From Actinomycetes bacterium (GTDB lineage: Bacteria > Actinomycetota > Actinomycetes > Mycobacteriales > Mycobacteriaceae), in assembly GCA_023417985.1 (NCBI GenBank), contig JAEZDV010000356.1:1-14845 (forward strand): DNA of 14,845 nt. The letters are read 5' to 3'. Below, piece after piece: positions 7,801 through 14,845 of this stretch. Position numbers and translations under genes: made by a program. How positions within the stretch are numbered: position 1 is the first letter of the stretch; each line of letters opens with the position of its first letter. The notes beneath the pieces were generated by a model that saw only the letters and a program-made list of their open reading frames with translations, ran no database searches and was not told the origin of the DNA.

Positions 7801-9052
7801 CCTCGAGAGCCGCGACGAGCCGATCGCTGCGCTCCGAGTAGTCCGCTGCGTGCCAGGTGATCCCCGCGTCTGCGGCGGCCTCCTGGAGCGCGTTCTCGCA
7901 GCGGGTCCGCGCAGACACTGCGGCGGCGAGAGCGTGCTGGGCTCGCTCGAATTCGTCGGCGCGCTGCGCGACGGCACTGTGCGCGCGTGCCGCCTGCTCG
8001 GCCTGCGCCGCGGTGGTGCGTTCGAGATTCGCCACGGCCTGTGCCAGGTCGTCGAGTTGCTGTTTGCCCTCGTAGGCGCTCGAACGCTGGAGGGCTTCGA
8101 GATTCGCGCGGGCTTGTTCGAGGTCCCGTTCGGTCGTGCCGAGGGTCTCCTCGGCGCGGGTGCGTTCGGTGGCGGAGGTTTCCTTGTCGGCGGTGGCAGC
8201 GCGAAGCGACACGACCGCAGCGTCGACGGTCGCCAGGCGTGCGCCGACCTGGTCGACTTCGGCGCGTGCCTGCTGCCGGAGATAGGTCGTGTAGACGGCG
8301 ACGAAACTCTGGGCTGCGTCGTCCGCGGCGGCCAGCGACTCGAGGGTGCGCGCGACCTCCTCCATGTCGGAGAAGGAGCGGGCCGCTTCGACCAGCAGGT
8401 GATCGTCGAGGGGGCGCAGACCGTCGGTCAGTGCCTGCGACAGCCCTTTCGGATCGAGATTCTTCGCCAACTGTGGACGTCGGAGGGTGAGGATCAGATT
8501 GATCAACTGGTCGTAGCGCTGGGCGCCGAGCCCGAACATGCGCGAGTCGATCGCCGCCCGGTAGTCCGCCGCACGGTCGGTCACGGATTCACCGCCGATC
8601 TGTCCGATCAGCTGTTTGCGAGTGAGCGGTCGGTCCTCGGCATCGAGCAACGAGAAATCGATGCCCACGCGTCCGTCGACCACGAAATACCAGCGGGTGA
8701 CCTTGTCGGTTCCCCGGGTGGCCCGCATACCCACGCCGACCGTCACCGCCTCCGGTTCGTCGGCCCGTCCGCGGCAGAACTCCATCCACACATAGGAATA
8801 CGCGCTGTCCTGCCCCTGGTACAGCAGGTTCGAGCGCATCGTGCGTTCCTCACCCGCGAACGGGTTCAGCCGGCGCGGTTCGATGCGCCCGTCGAACACG
8901 AACGGGAACAGCACCTCGAGAGCCTTGGTCTTTCCCGACCCGTTCGGCCCGCGCAGCACGAGGCGTCCGTCCGCGAACGAGAACTCCTGGTCCCGGTAGT
9001 CCCACAGGTTGATGATTCCGGCGCGGGTGGGCCGGAAACGGGCACTACTCAT
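4889..9052 (-). CDS. jetC: SMC-like ATPase of a type II Wadjet system (JetC-like, TIGR02680)
   Basis: A 1387-residue SMC/MukB-like ATPase, close to the usual size of the TIGR02680 family. Family knowledge: JetC forms the DNA-loop-extruding motor that senses small circular DNA. Seen: N-terminal half-ATPase beginning AGIINLWDYRDQEFSFADGR, with Walker A GPNGSGKT at 35-42; a long Ala/Glu/Arg-rich coiled coil, about 230-570; a globular hinge-like domain, about 575-720 (APLWRLVRFRDD ... GIEAALQAANLLDGW); the returning coil, about 725-970; and a C-terminal half-ATPase with LSGGEQ at 1252-1257 and Walker B LLALDEAF around D1287/E1288. All ATPase motifs look intact. The ATG at 9052 overlaps the end of jetB by eight bases, which fixes the start; the long upstream extension is the jetB sequence in another frame. 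No stop, frameshift or insertion is seen. Downstream it meets the convergent tetR, and no nuclease gene follows. Confidence 0.92.
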   Translation of the reverse strand: MSSARFRPTRAGIINLWDYRDQEFSFADGRLVLRGPNGSGKTKALEVLFPFVFDGRIEPRRLNPFAGEERTMRSNLLYQGQDSAYSYVWMEFCRGRADEPEAVTVGVGMRATRGTDKVTRWYFVVDGRVGIDFSLLDAEDRPLTRKQLIGQIGGESVTDRAADYRAAIDSRMFGLGAQRYDQLINLILTLRRPQLAKNLDPKGLSQALTDGLRPLDDHLLVEAARSFSDMEEVARTLESLAAADDAAQSFVAVYTTYLRQQARAEVDQVGARLATVDAAVVSLRAATADKETSATERTRAEETLGTTERDLEQARANLEALQRSSAYEGKQQLDDLAQAVANLERTTAAQAEQAARAHSAVAQRADEFERAQHALAAAVSARTRCENALQEAAADAGITWHAADYSERSDRLVAALEAHAEERDADIRAVRAALGHLDGAAAARARAEAAATRSRSQRESATAAVEAAETVVELARAQTMDELRRWWNQHSERYARESISSELFESLDAAVTIAGQDDAPAPAATLTAHTASAVEELRFRRRALTAEIEALEQQIAQFEAERADVAAEHDDAPPPFSARTGSRESLPGAPLWRLVRFRDDVTAQDAAGIEAALQAANLLDGWICPAGRELPEAESEQFLVAMPAQHRPTCPTLADVLVPEPDTEVPEHEVGEVLASIALTSAPTGGIAVSVDPTGGFRQGTQVGRHTKHHAEFIGATARARRRRMRVTELERAIADARSAVQSTQEQHRSLGDRLDGLEAAAAGLPRTGAVLAALRKVTECAGALRTSTESAAAADRELDQALAEFATGQQHVRSTAARHHTPHEARELDSLDAAVRHFRSQGQALLRAQREHATDAERVREAQARLEEARRVAEEAAEQSALAEESFAAQQQKLETLRDALGAGANRIDAQLEQARARIEASRAAHRTARKAYEAALGRIGKSEAAQTAAEDTLRSALAETRADAEKLAPFARPDLLAMLGIEQLHAWPASPAAWLEPDQLLYRIRQAEPETDVPVLPAEVLALFRSLAAATETIKASEAARKAGRTALTAAVQEFDTELARTQDYRLRWDAPDGLTVVQVQDEQGFSSVGQFAVRIGSARRDQELLLTDSERRILEDALLAGLAQQIHERTVDARELIARMGAEMRQRRMSSGNTIGVHWVLADHLDEQARAVCKLLDRDTSALSAEDLAEVRAHFASRIRAERAAHPERSYPEILAATLDYRRWRVFSFSLIGADGSDDKLTPARHSTLSGGEQSVSLHLPLFAAAHVMLDSADPHAPRLLALDEAFAGVDDTGRSELLSLCVQFDLDLFMTGFDLWITYSGVPGCAHYDLSHSVAEHTVAATLLVWSGGELLAEHDGSDLATALGSPGTRKVAQEVEGAFEFA

Positions 9053-10427
9053 GACTCTCCGTCTCGCTCGTCTCGTCGGGGAACAGCTCGATCCGGGGAT
9101 CCCGTTTGCGCACACTGACCGTCGCGCCCCGGAAACGTGCCAGAGCGGGTAAGGCGAGCACCCCGCCCGGAATCCGGGCCACCAGCCCCAGTTTTGCCAG
9201 CAGCCCCACCGCGGCATCGGTGAGACCCGCAGGATCGGCCTGCCACTGCGCGGCGAAAGTCCGGCCGTAGGTGTCGACGAGCCCGCCGACGGTGCTTGCC
9301 AGCCACGCGTCCTCGACCGTCGGGTGCCCCGGCCGGTCACTCTCCCCGGAAGCAACGTCCGGTGGCGGCGCGTCGGGTGCGTCGTCGATCGCCAACGGCG
9401 TGAACACCCCGGACCGGGGAATCGCGGCGTCGACCGCCGCGACGAGCGTGTCGTGTTCGTCGCGGGGGATCCGGTGCCGGGCCGGCGGAACCATGTCCGG
9501 GTCGAGCACCCGGTCGCAGATCTCTCCGGCGAGCAGCAGAGCGACCTGCGCGACGGTGCCGGTGCCCGGGAATCGCAGATCCGACAACCGGGCCGACGTG
9601 TCCACCAGGGCGACTCCCTCGGCGCGCCGCTCGGCGGCCAGCCCGGTGAGCATTTCGAGATCGGCGGTGGTGCGCGGCAATGCGAGCTGCAGTGCTTCGG
9701 TGTCGTCGAGACCTTCCGCGTAGACCACGGGACGCTGGATCAATGCGCGGCGGACCCGTCGGGCCGCCTCGGCTCGCCCACCATCGGAGACTCCTTGGCC
9801 GCGGTCCTGTCCCGCGAGCAGGCCGCGTACCGAGTGCAGATGCTGGAGCGGCTGCGACGGGCGGAACAGCGCCGCCACGACCGACCGGTCGATGTCGTAC
9901 AGGGCCTCACCGCTGTCGGGATCGCTCGCCCATGCACCCGCGTCGCCGTCGGCGAGGGTGATCGCGCCGCGCGTGGCGAGCCACGCCACCGCATCGACGA
10001 AAGCATCCCGATCCACCGCGCGGTCGGTGGCGAGATCCACCCCCTCGACCTGCGCGGCATCCGAGGCGACGTGGTCGGCGAGCTCCGACAGGCTGATCTG
10101 TCCGCCGGCGCGGCCCAGCGCGGCGAGAGCCAACGCCAGGTAGGCGTATCGGCGCCGGTCGAAGGGACGGTCGGTGTGCGTGGCGGTCCCGGCATCCGGA
10201 TCGAGCCGGTCCGCGACGGTGAACAACCGTGCGGTGGTTTCGGTGACCTCGAGCCGGTATCCGAGGATCTCGCGGAGGTCCTCGCGCAATTCGGTCGCCC
10301 AGCGCCGCAGCAACGGCAGGGCGTTGGTGTCCGGATACGTCGCGGTCACCAGATGGTGGGAGAGGATCAGGCGCGCCGCGCGTTGATACGAATCGAGGTC
10401 GAGCGGCGCGATGGCGTGGGCCCTCAC
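9045..10427 (-). CDS. jetB: DUF2398 protein of a type II Wadjet system (JetB-like, TIGR02678)
   Basis: A 460-residue protein recognised by its N-terminal pattern: YQRAARLILSHHLV, then LLRRWATELREDLREILGYR with the following RLF strand, and RRRYAYLALALAALGRAGGQ near residue 95, all typical of DUF2398. In the Wadjet scheme JetB is the small winged-helix (KITE-like) partner that binds the kleisin and the SMC heads; for type II this is inferred from gene position. It starts at a GTG (10427) forming a GTGA overlap with the jetA stop, and its end overlaps the jetC start by eight bases, so the three proteins are translationally coupled and made together. The central part (about 180-210) ends in an Arg/Gly-rich loop. 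The C-terminus (VGLLAKLGLVARIPGGVLALPALARF) looks like a winged-helix module. Confidence 0.9.
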   Translation of the reverse strand: MRAHAIAPLDLDSYQRAARLILSHHLVTATYPDTNALPLLRRWATELREDLREILGYRLEVTETTARLFTVADRLDPDAGTATHTDRPFDRRRYAYLALALAALGRAGGQISLSELADHVASDAAQVEGVDLATDRAVDRDAFVDAVAWLATRGAITLADGDAGAWASDPDSGEALYDIDRSVVAALFRPSQPLQHLHSVRGLLAGQDRGQGVSDGGRAEAARRVRRALIQRPVVYAEGLDDTEALQLALPRTTADLEMLTGLAAERRAEGVALVDTSARLSDLRFPGTGTVAQVALLLAGEICDRVLDPDMVPPARHRIPRDEHDTLVAAVDAAIPRSGVFTPLAIDDAPDAPPPDVASGESDRPGHPTVEDAWLASTVGGLVDTYGRTFAAQWQADPAGLTDAAVGLLAKLGLVARIPGGVLALPALARFRGATVSVRKRDPRIELFPDETSETESHE

Positions 10428-11941
10428 TGCACGTCCACCGTGAGGCCGTCGAGGTACAGCCGGCCTCGCGCGGTCCGTACCACCGTCGATTCGGTGCTCG
10501 GTCGCAGCGTGAGCTTCACGCCGTTCTGCGTGCCGGACGTCGCGTCGCGCACGCGTCCGGCCACCGGCACGCGCGCCGACAACGCCGTGTCGATCAGGCT
10601 GAGCAGCACTTCGGTTTCCGGCTCGGTCAGTTCCCGGTCCCGTACCCCGCCGGCGCCGAGCGACCGCGCGGCGTCGGCACGGCGACGTTGGGTGTCGAGC
10701 TGTACGGCGCGTAGTCGGCGGATCGCGGAGTCGTTGCGCTGCACCCGGCTCGGTGCTCCGGCGGCCGGAGTCCGGCCGGTCTCGGCCAGCGTGCGCGAGA
10801 TCTCCACCGGCGGTGCGTCCCACCACGAGCGGTTGGACGGTACGAGGTCGGCGTCGGGGTGAGGCATCGAAAAGTGCCGGGGCCGCCCCAGATCGAACAC
10901 CGCCCCGAACAATGCGTGCGCGGCTTCCTCGCTGGGGGCAGCGGCGAACCATCCCGCCAGGTGCCGCAACTGGGATTCGCGGCTGACGCCGCCGCGGCGG
11001 TTCTCGGTGAGCCGGCGGAGCAACGCCAGCACCGCCGCGATCGCGTTCATCGTGCCCTCTCGCAGTCGCTCCGATTCGCTCGGCGCCGACCCCATCCCGG
11101 CGAACCAGTGCTCGACTCCGCGCCACCGCTGCCGCCAGTCGGCTTCGCGTTCCTCGTAGGAGAGCAACACCCGCTCGTCGTGGGCCGCTGCAAGGCCGGG
11201 CAGTCGCTCGGCTCCGGTGGCCTCCACCCGGGCGAGAGCCGCGGTCAGTTTCGGTGCATACCGGGCAAGATCGGAACTGAACTCGCGCATGTGGGTGAGC
11301 AGTGCGTCCTTGTGGGTGAGAAAGACCTCGGGGGTGATCTCGGTGGTGCGCACCAGATCACCGAGCACAAGGTAGAAGCGTGCGGCGCGTTCTGCCATGT
11401 CCGAGAGCGTGGCGTCGAGCCGGTTCAGTTTCCGGTACACCAGTTCACCGTCTCCGGCCTCGTTGGCGGCGGCGAGGTCGGTGAGATCCGCGAGAAGGTC
11501 GGCGAGGGCGAGGCGGGAGAGCGCCACGTCGTGTTCCCTGCCGGTCAGCAGGTCGTCGACGGCGCAGAACGCCTGAAATCCGGCCTGCCCGAACTGATAG
11601 ACGAAGTGCCGGTTGCGGTACTCGGCGAGGGTAGCCGCCCGGGTGCCGTCGTAGCTGCGCTCGAGCACGCCCCAGGTGTGCAGCTGCTCGAGTAGGGGAG
11701 CGATCTGCGCCGAGGACAGCGCGGCCGCCGGATCGTCGCCGCCGATGCGGTCCAGCACCGCCGCGACGTCGGCCGCGTGCAGCAGCACGACGTAGCTGGC
11801 TCGTGCATGATCGAACGCCCGCAGCACCCACAAGTACTCACTGCGCTTCTCGGCGGTCGCGAACGCGAACAACCGCAACCGGTCGTCCCGCACCGTCGGG
11901 TCCTCGACCGTCCGGGTGCCGGACCGACCTGTTTCGCTCAC
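10424..11941 (-). CDS. jetA: DUF2397 protein of a type II Wadjet system (JetA-like, TIGR02677)
   Basis: A 505-residue protein, the usual size of TIGR02677. The start region LRLFAFATAEKRSEYLWVLR is the family hallmark, followed by a winged-helix-like segment (about 35-110: LLEQLHTWGVLERSYDG, AEYRNRHFVYQFGQAG). A helical middle (about 120-240) includes FLTHKDALLTHMREF, and a C-terminal domain ends in a small beta module (GRLYLDGLTVDV). By analogy with type I systems it should be the kleisin-like subunit that bridges the SMC heads; that role is inferred. The GTG at 11941 is chosen because family similarity begins a few residues later and a TACCCT -10-like box lies just upstream; there is no ribosome binding site, so the message may be leaderless. 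It is the first gene of the operon, 167 bases after the trehalose-related gene on the same strand. Confidence 0.9.
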   Translation of the reverse strand: MSETGRSGTRTVEDPTVRDDRLRLFAFATAEKRSEYLWVLRAFDHARASYVVLLHAADVAAVLDRIGGDDPAAALSSAQIAPLLEQLHTWGVLERSYDGTRAATLAEYRNRHFVYQFGQAGFQAFCAVDDLLTGREHDVALSRLALADLLADLTDLAAANEAGDGELVYRKLNRLDATLSDMAERAARFYLVLGDLVRTTEITPEVFLTHKDALLTHMREFSSDLARYAPKLTAALARVEATGAERLPGLAAAHDERVLLSYEEREADWRQRWRGVEHWFAGMGSAPSESERLREGTMNAIAAVLALLRRLTENRRGGVSRESQLRHLAGWFAAAPSEEAAHALFGAVFDLGRPRHFSMPHPDADLVPSNRSWWDAPPVEISRTLAETGRTPAAGAPSRVQRNDSAIRRLRAVQLDTQRRRADAARSLGAGGVRDRELTEPETEVLLSLIDTALSARVPVAGRVRDATSGTQNGVKLTLRPSTESTVVRTARGRLYLDGLTVDVQ

Positions 11942-11947
11942 CGTGAC

Positions 11948-11953
11948 AGGGTA
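11948..11953 (-). promoter_or_regulatory. Candidate -10 box for the jetABC operon (leaderless start)
   Basis: TACCCT on the minus strand fits the actinobacterial TANNNT -10 and ends six bases before the jetA GTG, the spacing expected when the transcript begins at the start codon. No clear -35 is visible. Confidence 0.35.
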
Positions 11954-12035
11954 GGCGGACGGCTCGGAGGAACCCGCATCACCCGTGGCCCGTGTCGGCC
12001 CGCCTCGCCACTCCGGTTGCCGGACGAGCTGCCCC

Positions 12036-12053
12036 GCATCGACACGACGATGC
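12036..12053. repeat. Inverted repeat in the 167-base gap before jetA
   Basis: GCATCG and CGATGC, perfectly paired around a 6-base loop. It could be the terminator of the OtsB1/GH65 gene (56 bases after its stop) or a binding site upstream of jetA. Nothing else is seen in the gap 11942-12108. Confidence 0.35.
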
Positions 12054-12108
12054 CGTAGCGCGCCGCTGGGCAGGGGAGGGAAGTGTCGATGAGCGGGTGC
12101 GGGGAGAC

Positions 12109-14845
12109 TCAATCCAGGGTGACGGTGCTTCCGGGGTGCAAGGTGACGGTCCGGTCGCGGCACATCACCTCGATGGGGCGGTGATCTCCCGGTCCAGCGG
12201 TCACGTCCACCTTCCGGCCGTGGACCGAGACGTGGAGGTGGTGCCCGCGGTATCGCATCGGAAACTCCAGGGCCCCGAGATGTTCCGGCCACTGCGGGTT
12301 CAGGATGAGCCGGTTGCCCCGTGTCTCGAGTCCGGTGAAGCAGCGCTGAAGCAGGTCGATGCTCCCCGCCATCGCCGCCAGGTGGATGCCCTCCGGCGTG
12401 GTGCCGCCCTGGATGTCGGTGACATCGGAGACGAGGGCTCGCTCGAAGTACTCCACGGCCTCCTCGCGATGCCCACGCGCGAGGACCCACGAGTGGACCA
12501 CGGCGCTGAGCGTCGAACCGTGGGAGGTGCGCGCGAGGTAGTAGTCGATGGTCCGGGGGATCGCGTCGGGTTCGAACCGGTAGCCCGCCCGGCCGAGCAG
12601 GTCCCGCAATTCCTCGGCGGAGAGCAGATAGAACAGCATCACCACGTCGGCCTGTTTCGACGCGCGATACCGGTTGACATCGTCACCTTCCGCCTCGAGT
12701 ATCCGGTCGAGTCGCGCGATGTCGCCGTAGCGCCGGTGATAGCTGTCCCAGTCGAGTTCGGCCAGATCTCCGTAGCCCTCGAACTGGCTCAGCACCCCAT
12801 CGTGGAACGGAACGAAGATCCGCCGGGTGACGTCCGTCCACCGGGCTAGTTCGTCCGCGTCGAGACGAAGACTGTCCATCAGATCGGCACGGTCCGAATC
12901 GGGAAGGGCAGCAAGCGATTCGACGGCACGAAGGATGACCCACACCGCCATGACGTTGGTATAGGCGTTGTTGTCGATCCCGTCGTACGGAGCCTCCGGG
13001 TAGCCGGAGTGGAACTCGTCCGGCCCCACCACGCCACGGATGACATACCGGGACCGTGCCGCGTCGTACGTCGCGAGGCCGGCGAAGAAGCGTGCGATCT
13101 CGACCAGCATCTCGGCGCCGCACTCCCCGAGGAAGGTGAGATCGCCGGTGACCTGGTAGTACTGCCACACGTTGAAGGCCACGGCGATGCCGATGTGGTG
13201 CTGCCGCCGGCTGGGGTCCGGCAGCCACCGGCCGGACCGCGGATTGAGGTGCCACTGCTGGCTTTCCTCCCGGCCGTCGCTCCCGGACTGCCACGGGAAC
13301 ATCGCGCCCCGATACCCGGCATCACCGGCCGCGCGCCGAGCCTCCGGCAGTCTGCGGTACCTGTACATCAACAGGGAACGGGTCAGCGAGGGTTTCCGCA
13401 GGTTGAGCACTGGAAAGACGAACAGTTCGTCCCAGAAGATGTGCCCGCGGTACGCCTCGCCGTGCAGGCCGCGGGCGGGGACACCGGCGTCGATATCGGC
13501 GGTGTTCCGTGACAGCGTCTGCAGGAGGTGCAGCATGTGCAACCGCAGAATTCGGGACGCATCCTCCCGCTCGGCAAGGGTGATGTGCACCCGGCCCCAC
13601 AGGTGATCCCACGCCCGAACGTGACCGTCCAAGATCTCGTCGAACGGTCCCAGCGTGGACAGCAGCCGAGTGGCGCTCTCGGCGGGGTCCGAGACCGCAG
13701 AATCACGTCCTGTGAACACGGTCACCGTTTTCTCTGCCGTGACGGTTCGCCCCTCGTCGACGCGAATAGCGACGAGATAGCCGATGCTGCCGTCGTTTTC
13801 GAACAATCGGTGGTTGCTGTCGTGGCCGTTGCCGTTCGCGCGGATCGTGGTGCGTGCCGCGGTGGCCAGCGGGATGTGCGACTGGTTCGTCTGCATGCTC
13901 AGCACCACCGAGTCGGGGGTGACTCCACGGGCGTCGACGGGCGTCAGATGATGATCGGCCAACTCACGGTAGCGGTCGACGAGCGTGTTGCGGACCGATC
14001 CGTCGAGCGACGACCGGAACTCCACGACGCCTGACCAGTCGTGCGCGACCACGGTCGTCTGTAGCGCACCGACATGTGCCAGGTGCATCGCGACGAACCG
14101 GCGCTGGAGCACCGTCGTCGTCCGTCCGTCGCGATCGCGGAACCGCACCCGGCGGGTGAGGACCGCACGCCGCAGGTCCAGGTACTGGCGATAGTCGAGT
14201 ACGTCGACGGTGTCCACATCGAACCACGGGCCGTCGTCGATCCGGAACGTCAGCGGCAACCAGTTGGGTGCGTTCACCAGGCTCTCGTTCACGAGCGTCA
14301 TTTCCGGACGGTCGTCGCGCAACCGGTTGTAGAGACCGGCGACATAGGTGCCTGGATAGTGCGTCGGGCCCGCCACGGCTTCGGGCGCGCACCCTCGCGT
14401 GGCGAAGAACCCGTTTCCCACGGTGCAGAGCGCTTCCCGGAGTTTTTCGGAGGCAGGATCGTAGTGGTCGTAGAACAGAGTCCATCCCCCTGCCCGGGAT
14501 TCATCCGACGGGTTGCGGTCGAGCACGTCGGCCACCAAGTCGAGCAGGTCCGTCACGCCGGACGTGCCGTTGACCGCGAAGCGGGCAGCGGACCGCCGGT
14601 CCTCGGCTGCGCGGTGCCGCACGACGATTCCGACCCCGTCGCGCGGCAGTGCATCGAAGGCATCTTCGTCGAAGGGGGCACCCCCGATATACAGGGGCCC
14701 GACCGAGTTCCCGTCGCTGACGACGCCGAGCACCCAGCGCAGTGCGGTGCCCTTGTCCCATCCCGGCCCCGGTTGCAGTTCCCAGAAGTCCTGGCCACGG
14801 GCGACCCGGAGGGCCCCGGGGGGGGGGGGGGGGGGGTGAGGCGCC
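12109..14845 (-). CDS. otsB1: Trehalose-phosphatase/glycoside hydrolase 65 fusion (OtsB1-like), 5' part missing
   Basis: The frame is open from the window edge to the stop at 12109 (about 911 codons), so the start lies outside. The first visible part is the end of an OtsB trehalose-6-phosphate phosphatase domain: LRVARG, WDKGTALRW (the OtsB KGxAL motif) and LYIGGAPFDEDAFDAL. A full glycoside hydrolase family 65 module (kojibiose/trehalose phosphorylase-like) follows: an N-terminal beta-sandwich (LREALCTVGNGFFATRG), GEAYRGHIFWDELFVFP, the general-acid motif GPDEFH (Glu codon at 13015-13017), SKQADVVMLFYLL and the phosphate-site-like TSHGSTLS, then a C-terminal beta domain. Mycobacterium tuberculosis Rv2006 (OtsB1, about 1327 residues) has this arrangement, with an extra N-terminal HAD domain that would be upstream here. 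The HAD motif IV, normally GDDxTDED, reads GGAPFDED, so phosphatase activity is doubtful. The product is probably cytoplasmic and linked to trehalose or related disaccharides. GTG 14733 is internal, not the start. Confidence 0.9.
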   Translation of the reverse strand, partial: APHPPPPPPGALRVARGQDFWELQPGPGWDKGTALRWVLGVVSDGNSVGPLYIGGAPFDEDAFDALPRDGVGIVVRHRAAEDRRSAARFAVNGTSGVTDLLDLVADVLDRNPSDESRAGGWTLFYDHYDPASEKLREALCTVGNGFFATRGCAPEAVAGPTHYPGTYVAGLYNRLRDDRPEMTLVNESLVNAPNWLPLTFRIDDGPWFDVDTVDVLDYRQYLDLRRAVLTRRVRFRDRDGRTTTVLQRRFVAMHLAHVGALQTTVVAHDWSGVVEFRSSLDGSVRNTLVDRYRELADHHLTPVDARGVTPDSVVLSMQTNQSHIPLATAARTTIRANGNGHDSNHRLFENDGSIGYLVAIRVDEGRTVTAEKTVTVFTGRDSAVSDPAESATRLLSTLGPFDEILDGHVRAWDHLWGRVHITLAEREDASRILRLHMLHLLQTLSRNTADIDAGVPARGLHGEAYRGHIFWDELFVFPVLNLRKPSLTRSLLMYRYRRLPEARRAAGDAGYRGAMFPWQSGSDGREESQQWHLNPRSGRWLPDPSRRQHHIGIAVAFNVWQYYQVTGDLTFLGECGAEMLVEIARFFAGLATYDAARSRYVIRGVVGPDEFHSGYPEAPYDGIDNNAYTNVMAVWVILRAVESLAALPDSDRADLMDSLRLDADELARWTDVTRRIFVPFHDGVLSQFEGYGDLAELDWDSYHRRYGDIARLDRILEAEGDDVNRYRASKQADVVMLFYLLSAEELRDLLGRAGYRFEPDAIPRTIDYYLARTSHGSTLSAVVHSWVLARGHREEAVEYFERALVSDVTDIQGGTTPEGIHLAAMAGSIDLLQRCFTGLETRGNRLILNPQWPEHLGALEFPMRYRGHHLHVSVHGRKVDVTAGPGDHRPIEVMCRDRTVTLHPGSTVTLD
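14818..14836. repeat. 19-base G homopolymer inside the OtsB1/GH65 frame
   Basis: Nineteen consecutive G (C on the coding strand) encode six prolines between His and Gly in the OtsB domain, nine bases from the window end. The frame stays open on both sides. It is most simply a sequencing or assembly artefact at a contig end; a genuine slippage tract is the alternative. Confidence 0.8.

Noticed and set aside
4658..9118. A 1486-codon open frame on the plus strand, antisense to jetC
   Set aside because: Its triplets coincide exactly with the jetC codons, so its stops would need TTA, CTA or TCA in jetC, which are rare in this GC-rich genome. Its Arg/Gly-rich product has no motifs, while jetC shows Walker A, signature and Walker B motifs.
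9045..11126. Extended start for jetB giving 693 residues
   Set aside because: The first 233 residues read jetA in another frame and are Arg-rich; the GTG at 10427 with its GTGA overlap is the natural start.
1..14845. CRISPR arrays, insertion sequences or long direct repeats
   Set aside because: No regularly spaced repeats, transposase-like frames or flanking duplications were seen by eye.

Overview
The window is high-GC DNA, almost certainly from an actinomycete of the Mycobacteriales (Rhodococcus/Nocardia-like). This is judged from the near absence of TTA, CTA and TCA codons, frequent GTG starts, GTGA/ATGA overlaps, and an OtsB1-type trehalose-phosphatase/GH65 fusion. Almost everything except two genes is on the minus strand. 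The window probably ends at a contig edge, because it closes with a 19-base G run inside a reading frame.

Layout by position: (1) 40-285 (+), a small two-helix membrane protein. (2) 397-753 (-), an orphan Phd/YefM-type antitoxin with a very basic C-terminal tail. (3) 624-1493 (-), a cysteine-rich lipoprotein whose frame looks broken at both ends. (4) 1628-4025 (-), a flavin Baeyer-Villiger-type monooxygenase followed by a short-chain dehydrogenase, probably one operon, joined by a 20-codon micro-ORF that touches both. (5) 4146-4748 (+), a TetR regulator divergent from the monooxygenase, with a candidate shared operator between them. (6) 4889-11941 (-), a tightly overlapping three-gene operon: DUF2397 (JetA-like), DUF2398 (JetB-like) and a 1387-residue SMC-like ATPase (JetC-like). 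(7) 12109-14845 (-), the 3' part of a trehalose-phosphatase/glycoside hydrolase 65 fusion (OtsB1-like), running off the window.

The main system is the SMC operon, recognised as the type II Wadjet cassette (TIGR02677/TIGR02678/TIGR02680), a plasmid-restricting SMC complex. Its fourth member, the JetD nuclease (TIGR02679/DUF2399), is absent: jetA/jetB and jetB/jetC overlap by a few bases, and only about 140 bp separate jetC from the convergent tetR gene. Either the nuclease is encoded elsewhere, or it has been lost and the complex does something other than cut plasmids.

The TetR/monooxygenase/dehydrogenase block looks like a small inducible catabolic unit: the dehydrogenase could oxidise an alcohol to a ketone and the monooxygenase could insert oxygen to give an ester. 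The real substrate cannot be read from the sequence. In the trehalose-related fusion, the residues that normally bind magnesium in the phosphatase domain are replaced, so the GH65 module is probably the active part.
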